Assembly (NCBI GenBank): GCA_028872015.1
Contig: JAGWLO010000026.1
Span: forward strand, 1-43,584
From: Burkholderiales bacterium
GTDB taxonomy: Bacteria > Pseudomonadota > Gammaproteobacteria > Burkholderiales > Burkholderiaceae_C
Direction: 5' to 3'
DNA: 43,584 bases
Part shown: positions 25,667 to 33,700 of the stretch, piece after piece
Position numbering within the stretch: the stretch's first letter is position 1
Layout of the letters: each line of letters opens with the position of its first letter
Notes under the pieces: model-generated
Told to the model about the DNA's origin: nothing
The model's input: only the letters and a program-made list of their open reading frames with translations
Database searches by the model: none
Made by a program: the position numbers and the translations under genes

Positions 25667-26701
25667 TCAGCGTCCGGTGGCGGCGTGCCACACCGCGAGC
25701 AACGCGGCCTCGCGCTCGGGCGCCAGGCCCACGCTCTGGCGCAGCGGCCCGCCGCAGGGCGGCGCGGGCACCGGCGTGGCGGCGGAGGCCGCCCAGGCGG
25801 CGGTGTCGGCCAGCGTCTGGGCCATCGGCCGACAGTGCAGGCCCAGCGCCAGGGCGCGCGCGATGCTCACCTGGTGCAGCCCGGCCGAATCTCGCGGCAG
25901 CCACAGCGGCAGCTCGGTCCAGGGCGCCACGCCCTGGGCCAGCAGACAGGCCTCGTCGATCCAGGTCAGCCGCGCCGCCGGGGCGAGCACGTCGCAGGCT
26001 GCGGCCAGCAGGTCGCCGAAGCAGGTGGGCGTGGTCGGGCCGGTGAGGTTGAAGCGGCCCCGGCTGCCGCGCTCGGCCTGCGTCAGCAGCCAGGCGGCGG
26101 CATCGCGCACGTCGATGAACTGCACCGGCGCGGCCGGATCGCCCGGCGCCAGCACCTCGCCGCCGTCGGCGGCCGCCGCGATGCGCTGCACCCACCAGGT
26201 GAAGCGGCCCGTGGGGTCGTGCGGGCCGACCAGCAGGCCCGGGCGGGCGATCAGGCAGTGCGGCGCGCCGAAGCCCGCCAGCGCGGCCTGCTCGCACAGC
26301 GCCTTCAGGCCGCCGTAGGTGGCGCCGTCGACGACTTCGGTGCCGGGGTCGGCCAGCGTCTGCAGCGGTGCGTCCTCGGCCAGGCCGGGGCAGGCGTAGC
26401 TGGCGTAGACGCTGATGCTCGACACCAGCTGGTATTGCCCCACGCGCCCGGACAGCGCGGCAGCCACGGCACGCACCTGGCGCGGCAGGTAGGCGCTGGT
26501 GTCGATGGCGACGTCCCAGTGGCGCCCCGCCAGGCAGCCCAGATCGGCGTCGCGGTCGGCGATCAGGTGCTCGGCCTCGGGGAACAGCCCCGGTCCGCTG
26601 CGGCCGCGGTGCAGCAGCGTCAGCGCATGGCCCGCCGCCAGCGCCTGCTGCGCCAGGTGGCGCCCCAGGAAGCGCGTGCCGCCGAGGATGAGCAGCTTCA
26701 T
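25667..26701 (-). CDS. NAD-dependent epimerase/dehydratase family protein
   Basis: This 344-residue protein of the extended short-chain dehydrogenase family has the NAD(P)-binding motif GGTRFLG (7-13). It has VSSISVYASY, then GATYGGLKALCE in place of the usual YxxxK site (Y-GGLK), and RPGLLVGPHDPTGRFTWW. This resembles isoflavone-reductase-like and reductase subfamilies more than sugar epimerases with a known substrate. The ATG at 26701 places the Rossmann strand MKLLILGG at the N terminus; a TTG nine bases upstream is less likely. It lies 28 bases after the acyl-CoA synthetase stop on the same strand, so the two may be one operon. Confidence 0.82.
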   Translation of the reverse strand: MKLLILGGTRFLGRHLAQQALAAGHALTLLHRGRSGPGLFPEAEHLIADRDADLGCLAGRHWDVAIDTSAYLPRQVRAVAAALSGRVGQYQLVSSISVYASYACPGLAEDAPLQTLADPGTEVVDGATYGGLKALCEQAALAGFGAPHCLIARPGLLVGPHDPTGRFTWWVQRIAAAADGGEVLAPGDPAAPVQFIDVRDAAAWLLTQAERGSRGRFNLTGPTTPTCFGDLLAAACDVLAPAARLTWIDEACLLAQGVAPWTELPLWLPRDSAGLHQVSIARALALGLHCRPMAQTLADTAAWAASAATPVPAPPCGGPLRQSVGLAPEREAALLAVWHAATGR

Positions 26702-26729
26702 GGGCGGCAATGTAGCGCGCGGCCTCCGA

Positions 26730-28265
26730 TCAGCCTGCGAACAAGGCCCGGTATTGCTCGCGCAGCAGATTCTTTTGCACTTTTCCCATGGCGTTACGCG
26801 GCAGCTCGGGCCGCAGCAGCACCCGCTTGGGCACCTTGAAGCCGGCGATCCGGGCCTTCAGCGCCGCGGCCAGCGCGGCCTCGTCGATGGAGGCGCCGGG
26901 CCGCGCCACCAGCACCGCCACCACGGCCTCGCCGAAGTCGGGGTGGGGCACGCCGATGACCGCCGATTCGGCCACGCCGGGGAGCTCGTTCAGGTAGCCC
27001 TCGACCTCGGTCGGGTAGACGTTGTAGCCGCCGGTGATGATCAGGTCCTTGCTGCGGCCGACGATGCGCAGCGTGCCGTCGGCGTCCAGCGTGCCGACGT
27101 CGCCGGTCTTGAACCAGAGGTCGGTGGTGAAGTCGTCGGCGGTCTGCTCGGGCATGCGCCAGTAGCCCTTGAACACGTTCGGGCCCTTGACCTCGATGCC
27201 GCCGATCTCGCCCGCCGGCAGCGGCCGGCCCTTGTCGTCGTGCACGCGCACGGCCACGCCGGGCAAGGCCTGGCCCACGGTGCCGCTGCGGCGCGCGCTC
27301 TCGGGGCGGTAGGGGTTGGAGGTGAGCATCAGCGTCTCGCTCATGCCGTAGCGCTCGAGCAGGGTGTGGCCGGTGCGCTCGCGCCAGGCGTCGAAGGTCT
27401 CGGTGAGCAGCGGCGCCGAGCCGCTGACGAACAGCCGCATCAGCCCGCAGGCCTCGGGCGTGAGCGAGGGCTCGGCCAGCAGCCGCGTGTACAGCGTGGG
27501 CACGCCCATGAAGACCGTGGTGTCGGGCAGCCGCGCCACCACCGCGCGGGGGTCGAAGCGGTTGAACCAGATCATCTTGCTGCCATTGAGCAGCGCGCCG
27601 TGGCTGGCCACGAACAGGCCGTGCACGTGAAAGATGGGCAGCGCGTGCAGCAGCACGTCGCCGCCGGTCCAGCCCCACAGCGACTTCAGCACGCGCGCAT
27701 TCGACAGCAGGTTGCCGTGGGTGAGCATCGCGCCCTTGCTGCGTCCGGTGGTGCCGCTGGTGTAGAGGATGGCGGCCAGATCCGAGGCCTCGCGCTGCGC
27801 CGGTGCCTGCGCATCGGCATGCAGCGCGGCGCGGTCGAGCAGGGTGCCGCGGCGGTCGTCGTCGAGCGTGAACACGTGGCGCGTGCGGTGACCGAAGGCG
27901 AGCTTGCTGATCCAGCCGAAATTGCGGCTGGCGCAGACCACCATCGCCGGCTCGGCGTTGCCGATGAAGTAGTCGAGCTCGGCCGCCTGGTAGGCGCTGT
28001 TCAGCGGCAGGTAGACGTGGCCCGCGCGCAGCACCGCCAGGTACAGCATCAGCGCCTCGACGCTCTTGTCGGTGTGGGCGGCGATGCGCGATTGCGGCGG
28101 CAGCGCCAGCGAGTCGATCAGGTTCGCGATCATCGCCGTGCCCCGGTCGAGATCGCGCCAGGTGTAGAGCAGCGGCTCGTGGCTGTCGGCGGCCTCGATG
28201 GCGATGGCGTCGAGATCGGCGGGGAAGGCCGCGCGCAGGGCGGCGAACAGGTTCTGCTGGGTCAT
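26730..28265 (-). CDS. Malonyl-CoA synthetase-like AMP-forming ligase (MatB type)
   Basis: This 511-residue adenylate-forming enzyme activates an organic acid to its CoA thioester with ATP. The P-loop-like motif YTSGTTGRSKGAMLTH, LPIFHVHGLFVA, ERYGMSETLML, WFKTGDVGTLDADG and the C-terminal lysine motif LPRNAMGKVQKNLL are all present. The length and the FHVHGLFVA segment fit malonyl-CoA synthetase (MatB). Related acyl-CoA synthetases cannot be excluded. No malonate decarboxylase or transport genes are adjacent. Upstream lie two strong GC hairpins (28283-28332). Confidence 0.8.
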   Translation of the reverse strand: MTQQNLFAALRAAFPADLDAIAIEAADSHEPLLYTWRDLDRGTAMIANLIDSLALPPQSRIAAHTDKSVEALMLYLAVLRAGHVYLPLNSAYQAAELDYFIGNAEPAMVVCASRNFGWISKLAFGHRTRHVFTLDDDRRGTLLDRAALHADAQAPAQREASDLAAILYTSGTTGRSKGAMLTHGNLLSNARVLKSLWGWTGGDVLLHALPIFHVHGLFVASHGALLNGSKMIWFNRFDPRAVVARLPDTTVFMGVPTLYTRLLAEPSLTPEACGLMRLFVSGSAPLLTETFDAWRERTGHTLLERYGMSETLMLTSNPYRPESARRSGTVGQALPGVAVRVHDDKGRPLPAGEIGGIEVKGPNVFKGYWRMPEQTADDFTTDLWFKTGDVGTLDADGTLRIVGRSKDLIITGGYNVYPTEVEGYLNELPGVAESAVIGVPHPDFGEAVVAVLVARPGASIDEAALAAALKARIAGFKVPKRVLLRPELPRNAMGKVQKNLLREQYRALFAG

Positions 28266-28282
28266 GGACGGCGGTGGACGAA

Positions 28283-28332
28283 GGACCCGCGTCGCACGCG
28301 GGTCCGGCGCCGGGCCCGGGCCGGGCCCGGCG
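28283..28332. repeat. Two adjacent GC-rich inverted repeats
   Basis: The 166-base gap 28266-28431 holds two perfect hairpins. GGACCCGCG (28283-28291) pairs with CGCGGGTCC (28297-28305). CGCCGGGCCCGG (28308-28319) pairs with CCGGGCCCGGCG (28321-28332) with a single unpaired base. There is no T-run, so they are not classic intrinsic terminators. They lie in the leader of the MatB-like gene. Confidence 0.6.
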
Positions 28333-28431
28333 AGGGCGGCTGCGGATGGTACCGAGCCCGGCCGGGGCCGCCGAAGGGTGTCAACCCCAAGCGCCGCCCG
28401 GCCGCCCTCGCGGGCGGTCGACCGGGCGCTC

Positions 28432-29208
28432 TCAGGCTGCGAGCAGGGGCGCCACCAGCGCCTGCACGCCCTGCTTCAGCAGTCGGCTCAGCGCCTGCGC
28501 CTTGGCTTCGGGCGAAACGGCGTCCCAGGCACTGACCGCGCCGATGCCGTCGGCGTGGGCCAGGACGTAGCCCTGGGCGTGGGTGCGCGTGCGCACCAGG
28601 CGGCCGCTGGCCGCGTCGATCAGCGAGGCCCGCAGGTAGGCATAGGCGGCGACGAAGCCCACACCCTCGTCGGCCGAGCCCACGGTGCGCAGCGCCGTGA
28701 CGTTGTCGACGTACAGCCCCACGCCTTCCAGCGTGCCCTCGCCTTCCGTGGTGTTGCTGGTGGCCAGCGCTGCGGGGCCGCGATCACGCGTGAAGAGCAG
28801 GAGCTGGCTGCAGCGATTCTCGTGCAGGCCCTGCGCCAGGTCGGCGGGGATCGTGATGGCCGCGCCCTCGGCGAAGTGCTGGTGGGCGTCGAAGAGCGTG
28901 TCGGTGGTCGGCGCCACCAGCCACACCGGCGCCTGCGGTGCGCTTTGGCGCAGCGCGTCGCGCGCCGCCCACAGCGCCGCGGTGTCCAGCGATCCCGACT
29001 GCAGCGGGATGCTGCGTCGCAGAGTGTTGCCCAGGCGCGTGCCCAGGTTCGACGTCGCGCCCACCAACGCGATCTCGTGCGCCGCCTCGGACACCACGCC
29101 GTAGGAACCGCCGCCGGCGGCTGGGCCTTGCGCCAGCGCCGCCGTCGTTGCGGTACCCATCACGGCGGCCAGCCAGTGCCGGCGGCTGATCAGCTTGCGG
29201 TTGATCAT
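28432..29208 (-). CDS. Exported protein of unknown function
   Basis: This 258-residue protein has an N-terminal Tat-like signal (SRRHWLAAVMGTATTAALAQG) with a twin arginine. The mature part has no domain I recognise. It is rich in Ala and beta-strand-like segments, for example ALVGATSNLGTRLGN, QAPVWLVAPTTDTLFDAH and SQLLLFTRDRG. No catalytic motif is apparent. The ATG is preceded by AGGAG on the minus strand, and a TATAGT hexamer 50 bases upstream is a possible -10. It follows the Rieske gene after 146 bases on the same strand, so it may be separately transcribed. Confidence 0.7.
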   Translation of the reverse strand: MINRKLISRRHWLAAVMGTATTAALAQGPAAGGGSYGVVSEAAHEIALVGATSNLGTRLGNTLRRSIPLQSGSLDTAALWAARDALRQSAPQAPVWLVAPTTDTLFDAHQHFAEGAAITIPADLAQGLHENRCSQLLLFTRDRGPAALATSNTTEGEGTLEGVGLYVDNVTALRTVGSADEGVGFVAAYAYLRASLIDAASGRLVRTRTHAQGYVLAHADGIGAVSAWDAVSPEAKAQALSRLLKQGVQALVAPLLAA

Positions 29209-29257
29209 CAGGGCTCCTCGTCTTGACGCATCCGGGCGGCCAGGTTGACACGGCAAA

Positions 29258-29263
29258 ACTATA
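29258..29263 (-). promoter_or_regulatory. Putative -10 element of the exported protein gene
   Basis: TATAGT on the minus strand lies 50 bases before the ATG at 29208 in the 146-base gap after the Rieske gene. The gap also holds two exact tandem copies of a 10-mer, GCAAGGGCCG (29319-29338). No clear -35 was found. Confidence 0.4.
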
Positions 29264-29354
29264 CGGCGGCACGGGGCGCAGGGCCCGCGGCGCGCTCGCA
29301 GCCCGGCAGCGGCCTCGCGCAAGGGCCGGCAAGGGCCGCCACGGGCCCCGGGGT

Positions 29355-29999
29355 TCAGCCGACGCGCACGGTCTGCCCGGCCAGCAGCTGGTAGGGCGGG
29401 ATCTCGAGGTTCAACGGTGCCGGCACGTTGCGCACCACGCGGCCGGCGAGGTCGTAGCGCGAGCCGTGGCAGGGGCACAGGAAGCCGTCCTCGTGGGCGT
29501 GCATCAGGGCCTGGAACGCGGCGTCGCCCACCTTCAGCGAGGGGATGCACCCCAGGTGGGTGCAGATGGCCACGGCGACGAACAGCTCGGGCTGCAGCGA
29601 GCGGGTGGGGTTGCGGCAGGCCGGGGGTTGCTCGGAGTGCCTGGAGCCGGGGTCCGCGAGGTCGGGGTTGGGCGCGTCCAGCGACGCCACCATCGCCGGC
29701 GTGCGCCGCATCAGCCACACCGGGCGTCCTCGCCAGGCCACGGTGCGCAGCTGGCCCGGGGCGAGGTCGCCCCAGGCCGCCTCCACCGGCGCCGCGTTCG
29801 CCCGTGCGCGTGCCGAGGGCTCGAAGGTCTCGACGAAGGGCACGGCCGTGGCCACCAGACCCAGCCCGCCCACGGTGCCGGCACTGGCCAGCAGCAGGCG
29901 CCGCCGCGCCGCCCCCTCGGGCGTGGGCCGCTGCAGCGAGGCGGGCCCGGCGCCGGCCGGGCGGCCGGGGGCGTCGTCGGACCGCGCGGCCGCCGTCAT
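29355..29999 (-). CDS. Rieske [2Fe-2S] protein, PetA-like, without cytochrome bc1 partners
   Basis: This 214-residue protein resembles the Rieske subunit of the cytochrome bc1 complex. It has a twin-arginine-like start ([18 protein letters not shown]) and a membrane anchor at about 38-56. The cluster motif CTHLGC (C146, H148, C151) pairs with CPCHGS (C175, C177, H178), giving the ligands C146, H148, C175 and H178 and the disulfide pair C151/C177. Genes for cytochrome b and c1 are not adjacent, so it is an orphan copy; a normal petABC operon probably exists elsewhere. It overlaps the upstream exported-protein gene by ATGA. Its partner could be a soluble or membrane redox protein not encoded here. 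Confidence 0.85.
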   Translation of the reverse strand: MTAAARSDDAPGRPAGAGPASLQRPTPEGAARRRLLLASAGTVGGLGLVATAVPFVETFEPSARARANAAPVEAAWGDLAPGQLRTVAWRGRPVWLMRRTPAMVASLDAPNPDLADPGSRHSEQPPACRNPTRSLQPELFVAVAICTHLGCIPSLKVGDAAFQALMHAHEDGFLCPCHGSRYDLAGRVVRNVPAPLNLEIPPYQLLAGQTVRVG

Positions 30000-30511
30000 C
30001 CCAGATCCTTCGCCCAGTGCAGGTACAGGTCGGCCGGCGCGCCCGGCTTCACCTGCACGAGGCCGCTGCGCTCGACGCCGTGGTAGTCGGCGATCACGCG
30101 GTAGCTGCCGGCCGGCAGGCGGATGTCGGTCAGCGGGCCGGCATCGTTGTAGGCGAAGACGGGGTGCCCGGCCGGGTTCTCCACGCGCACCTTCAGACCC
30201 GTCACGTAGTCGTTGTGCGAGCCCTCGGAGAAGCTCAGGTGCAGGTCGTACGCGCCGTCGCGGCGCTGCATCGCCCGGACCTGGTCGCTGCCGATGCCGC
30301 CGGTCTGAAAGGCGTGGCCGTCGATGCGCTCGCGCACGATGCCGGCGCTGGCCGATGGCGGCGCCGCCGGCATGTCGCTGGCCCAGGCCTGGACGGCCGC
30401 CAGCCCCAGGCCCGCCAGCGCGACGCCGGCGAGCAGGGTGCGTCGCAGATGCCGGGCCTTGAGAGCGTGCTGCTGAGTGTGCTGCTGGGTGCTTTGCGCG
30501 GTGGTCTTCAT
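29996..30511 (-). CDS. Exported protein of unknown function coupled to a Rieske protein
   Basis: This 171-residue protein has a Gln/His-rich N terminus, a signal-like helix ([20 protein letters not shown], about 30-49) and a likely cleavage after WAS. The mature part looks like a small beta-sandwich: [37 protein letters not shown] and [16 protein letters not shown], like carboxypeptidase-regulatory or transthyretin-type domains. No catalytic residues are evident. The stop overlaps the Rieske ATG by four bases, so the two are made together. It is divergent from uvrA across a 196-base gap. Confidence 0.7.
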   Translation of the reverse strand: MKTTAQSTQQHTQQHALKARHLRRTLLAGVALAGLGLAAVQAWASDMPAAPPSASAGIVRERIDGHAFQTGGIGSDQVRAMQRRDGAYDLHLSFSEGSHNDYVTGLKVRVENPAGHPVFAYNDAGPLTDIRLPAGSYRVIADYHGVERSGLVQVKPGAPADLYLHWAKDLG

Positions 30512-30558
30512 GGTGTCTTCCCCTTCACGATGTTGGCGCAGAACGAGTCCGGTGACGG

Positions 30559-30573
30559 GCTCTGGGCCAGAGC
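30559..30573. promoter_or_regulatory. Short palindrome in the divergent region before uvrA
   Basis: GCTCTGG (30559-30565), one base, CCAGAGC (30567-30573) forms a perfect palindrome with 7-bp arms. A second short one, TTTCA-TC-TGAAA, lies at 30620-30631. They are candidate operators in the 196-base gap between the two divergent genes; no regulator is known. Confidence 0.3.
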
Positions 30574-30672
30574 TTGACCCGGCGCTGCGCCGCCGTCGTT
30601 GCAAGGCCGGAGCGCCCGATTTCATCTGAAACGGGGCCCGACCCCGCGCGCCGCGGGCCGGGGGTGGGTGCC

Positions 30673-30678
30673 TAGAAT
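30673..30678 (+). promoter_or_regulatory. Putative -10 element of the double uvrA
   Basis: TAGAAT lies 30 bases before the ATG at 30708, with spacing suited to a short leader. No SOS (LexA) box of the CTGT-N8-ACAG type is seen nearby. Confidence 0.4.
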
Positions 30679-30707
30679 CCTGCGCCTTCACGCTGTAGAA
30701 GGACTCC

Positions 30708-33700
30708 ATGTCGTCCGGTGTCATCCGAATCCGCGGTGCGCGGCAGCACAACCTCAAGAACCTCGACCTGGACCTCCACACCGGCGAGCTGACGGTGGTG
30801 ACCGGGCCCAGCGGCTCGGGCAAGAGCAGCCTGGTCTTCGACACGCTGTACGCCGAAGGTCAGCGCCGCTACGTCGAGACCTTCAGCGCCTACGCGCGCC
30901 AGTTCCTCGACCGCATGGACCGGCCGGCGGTGGACCGGGTGGACGGCGTGCCGCCGGCGATCGCGATCGACCAGACCAACCCGGTGCGCACCAGCCGCAG
31001 CACGGTCGGCACGATGACCGAGCTGAACGACCACCTGAAGCTGTTGTTCGCGCGCGCGGCGCAGTTGTTCGACAAGCAGACGGCCTTGCCGGTGCGGCAC
31101 GACACGCCCCAGACGATCTATGCCGACCTGCTCGAGCGGGCCGCCGCCGCCGATGACCCGCGGCTCGTGTTCACGTTCCCGGTCGAGCTGCCGGCCGACA
31201 CCACCGCCGATCAGCAGGAACAGTGGCTGGCCGCGAGCGGCTTCACGCGCGTGCAGGGCGAGCGCGTGGTCGGCACGCGCAAGATCCTCGACGTGGTGGC
31301 CGATCGCTTGCGCCTGGCGGCCGCCGAGCCGGTGCGCGTGATGGAGGCCATCGAGCTGGCGCTCAAGCGCGGCAGCGGGCGGCTCAGCGTGCACGCCGGC
31401 GAGGGCGATGCCGTGCAGCTCTGGCGCTACAGCACCGGCCTGCACTGCCCCGAGAGCGACCTGCGCTATGCCGACCCGCAGCCGGCGATGTTCAGCTTCA
31501 ACAGCGCCTACGGCGCCTGCGACACCTGCCGCGGCTTCGGCCGCGTGATCGGGGTCGACTTCGGGCTCGTCATTCCCGACGGGCGCAAGACCCTGCGCAA
31601 CGGCGCGATCAAGCCGCTGCAGACGCCGGCCTGGAAGGACTGCCAGGACGACCTCGTCAAGTACGCCGGCGAGGCCGGCATCCCGCGCGACACCGCCTGG
31701 GCGCAGCTGACCGAGGCCCAGCGCGCCTGGGTCATCGACGGCTCGCCGAACTGGACCGGCAACTGGAACAAGCAGTGGTACGGCGTGCGCCGCTTCTTCG
31801 AGTACCTCGAGAGCAAGGCCTACAAGATGCACATCCGCGTGCTCTTGTCGAAGTACCGCAGCTACACGCCCTGCACCGCCTGCGGCGGCGCGCGGCTGAA
31901 GCTCGAGCCCCTGCTGTGGCGCCTCGGCAGCCCGGCCGATGCCGATGCGGTGCTGCCCGCGGCACATCGTTTCATGCCCGTTGGCGCGGGATGGTCAGCC
32001 GAGCAGTTGCAGGCGTTGCCGGGCCTGAACCTGCCCGACCTGATGCAGCTCTCGATCGAGCGGCTGAAGCGCTTCTTCGACGGCCTGAGCCTGCCCAGCA
32101 CGATGCTCGACGACGCGCTGAAGCTGCTGCTGGACGAGGTGCGCACGCGGCTGAAGTACCTGTGCGACGTCGGCCTGGGCTACCTCACGCTGGACCGCCA
32201 GAGCCGCACCCTTTCGGGCGGCGAGGTGCAGCGCATCAACCTCACCACGGCGCTCGGCACCAGCCTCGTCAACACGATGTTCGTGCTCGACGAGCCCAGC
32301 ATCGGCCTGCACCCGCGCGACATGAACCGCATCGTGCAGGCCATGCACCGCCTGCGCGACGCCGGCAACACGCTGGTCGTGGTCGAGCACGACCCGGCGG
32401 TGATGCTGGCCGCCGACCGCCTGATCGACATGGGCCCGGGCCCGGGCGAGCGCGGCGGGCGCATCGTCTTCGACGGCACGCCCGAGGCCGCGCGCTCGGC
32501 TGACACGCTGACCGGCGCCTACCTCGGCGGGCGCAAGCAGGTGCATCAGGGCTTTCGCCGCCTGGTCGACGAGGCCACGCCCAAGCTGGTGCTGGAAGGG
32601 GCGCGCGAGCACAACCTGCGCGACCTCAGCGTCACCTTGCCGCTGCAGCGCCTGGTGGTCGTCACCGGTGTCAGCGGCTCGGGCAAGAGCACGCTGATCC
32701 AGGACGTGCTCTACCCGGCGCTGGCGCGCCATTTCGGCAAGGCGACCGAGACGCCGGGCGCGCACGACCGGCTGCTCGGCGCCGACTTCCTGGCCGACGC
32801 CGTGTTCGTCGACCAGAGCCCGATCGGCAAGACCGCGCGCAGCAACCCGGCCAGCTACGTCGGCGCCTTCGACGAGCTGCGCAAGCTGTTCGCCGACCTG
32901 CCGCTGGCGCGCGAGCGCAGCTACAGCGCCGGCACCTTCAGCTTCAACGCCGGCGACGGCCGTTGCCCGACCTGCGGCGGTTCGGGCTTCGAGCATGTGG
33001 AGATGCAGTTCCTCAGCGACGTCTACCTGCGTTGCCCCGACTGCGACGGCCGCCGCTACCGGCCGGCGATCCTGGACGTGAAGATCGTGCGCGGGCCGAT
33101 GCGGCTGTCGATCGCCGACGTGCTCGACCTCACCGTGGCCGAGGCCGCGCACTGGTTCCAGAACGACCGCGAGGTGGTGGCGCGGCTGCAGCCCATCATC
33201 GACGTCGGCCTGGACTACGTGCGCCTGGGCCAGCCGGTGCCCACGCTGTCGGGCGGCGAGGCGCAGCGCCTGAAGCTGGCCGGCTTCCTGGCCGAGGCCG
33301 CAGCCGCACCCAGCCAGCGCCTGGCGAAGAAGGGCACGCTGTTCCTGTTCGACGAGCCGACCACCGGCCTGCACTTCGACGACATCGCCAAGCTGATGCG
33401 GGCGCTGCGCAAGCTGCAGGGCGCCGGCCACTCGCTGCTCGTGATCGAGCACAACCTCGACGTGATCCGCGCCGCCGACTGGATCGTGGACCTCGGGCCC
33501 GAGGGCGGCGAAGCCGGCGGCGACGTCGTCTGCACCGGCACGCCCGACGACGTGGCCGCGCACGCCAGCTCGCACACCGGCGCGGCGCTGCGCGACTACG
33601 CGCAGGCCTTGGGCTTCGGCACGCCGCAGGCCGAGGAAGGGCGCGCCCTGCAGACCGTGCTGCGCGCGGCGCGGGCGCAGCGCCGGCCCGAGGACGATGC

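Noticed and set aside
28378..28384. TTGACA on the minus strand as a -35 of the MatB-like gene
   Set aside because: No acceptable -10 hexamer lies 16-18 bases downstream; the nearest TA-containing sequence is 23 or more bases away.
29244..29263. TTGACA followed by TATACG on the plus strand as a promoter
   Set aside because: The spacer is only nine bases and no plus-strand gene follows for more than a kilobase.
30512..30707. An SOS (LexA) box before the double uvrA
   Set aside because: No CTGT-N8-ACAG element was seen; the palindromes present do not fit that pattern.
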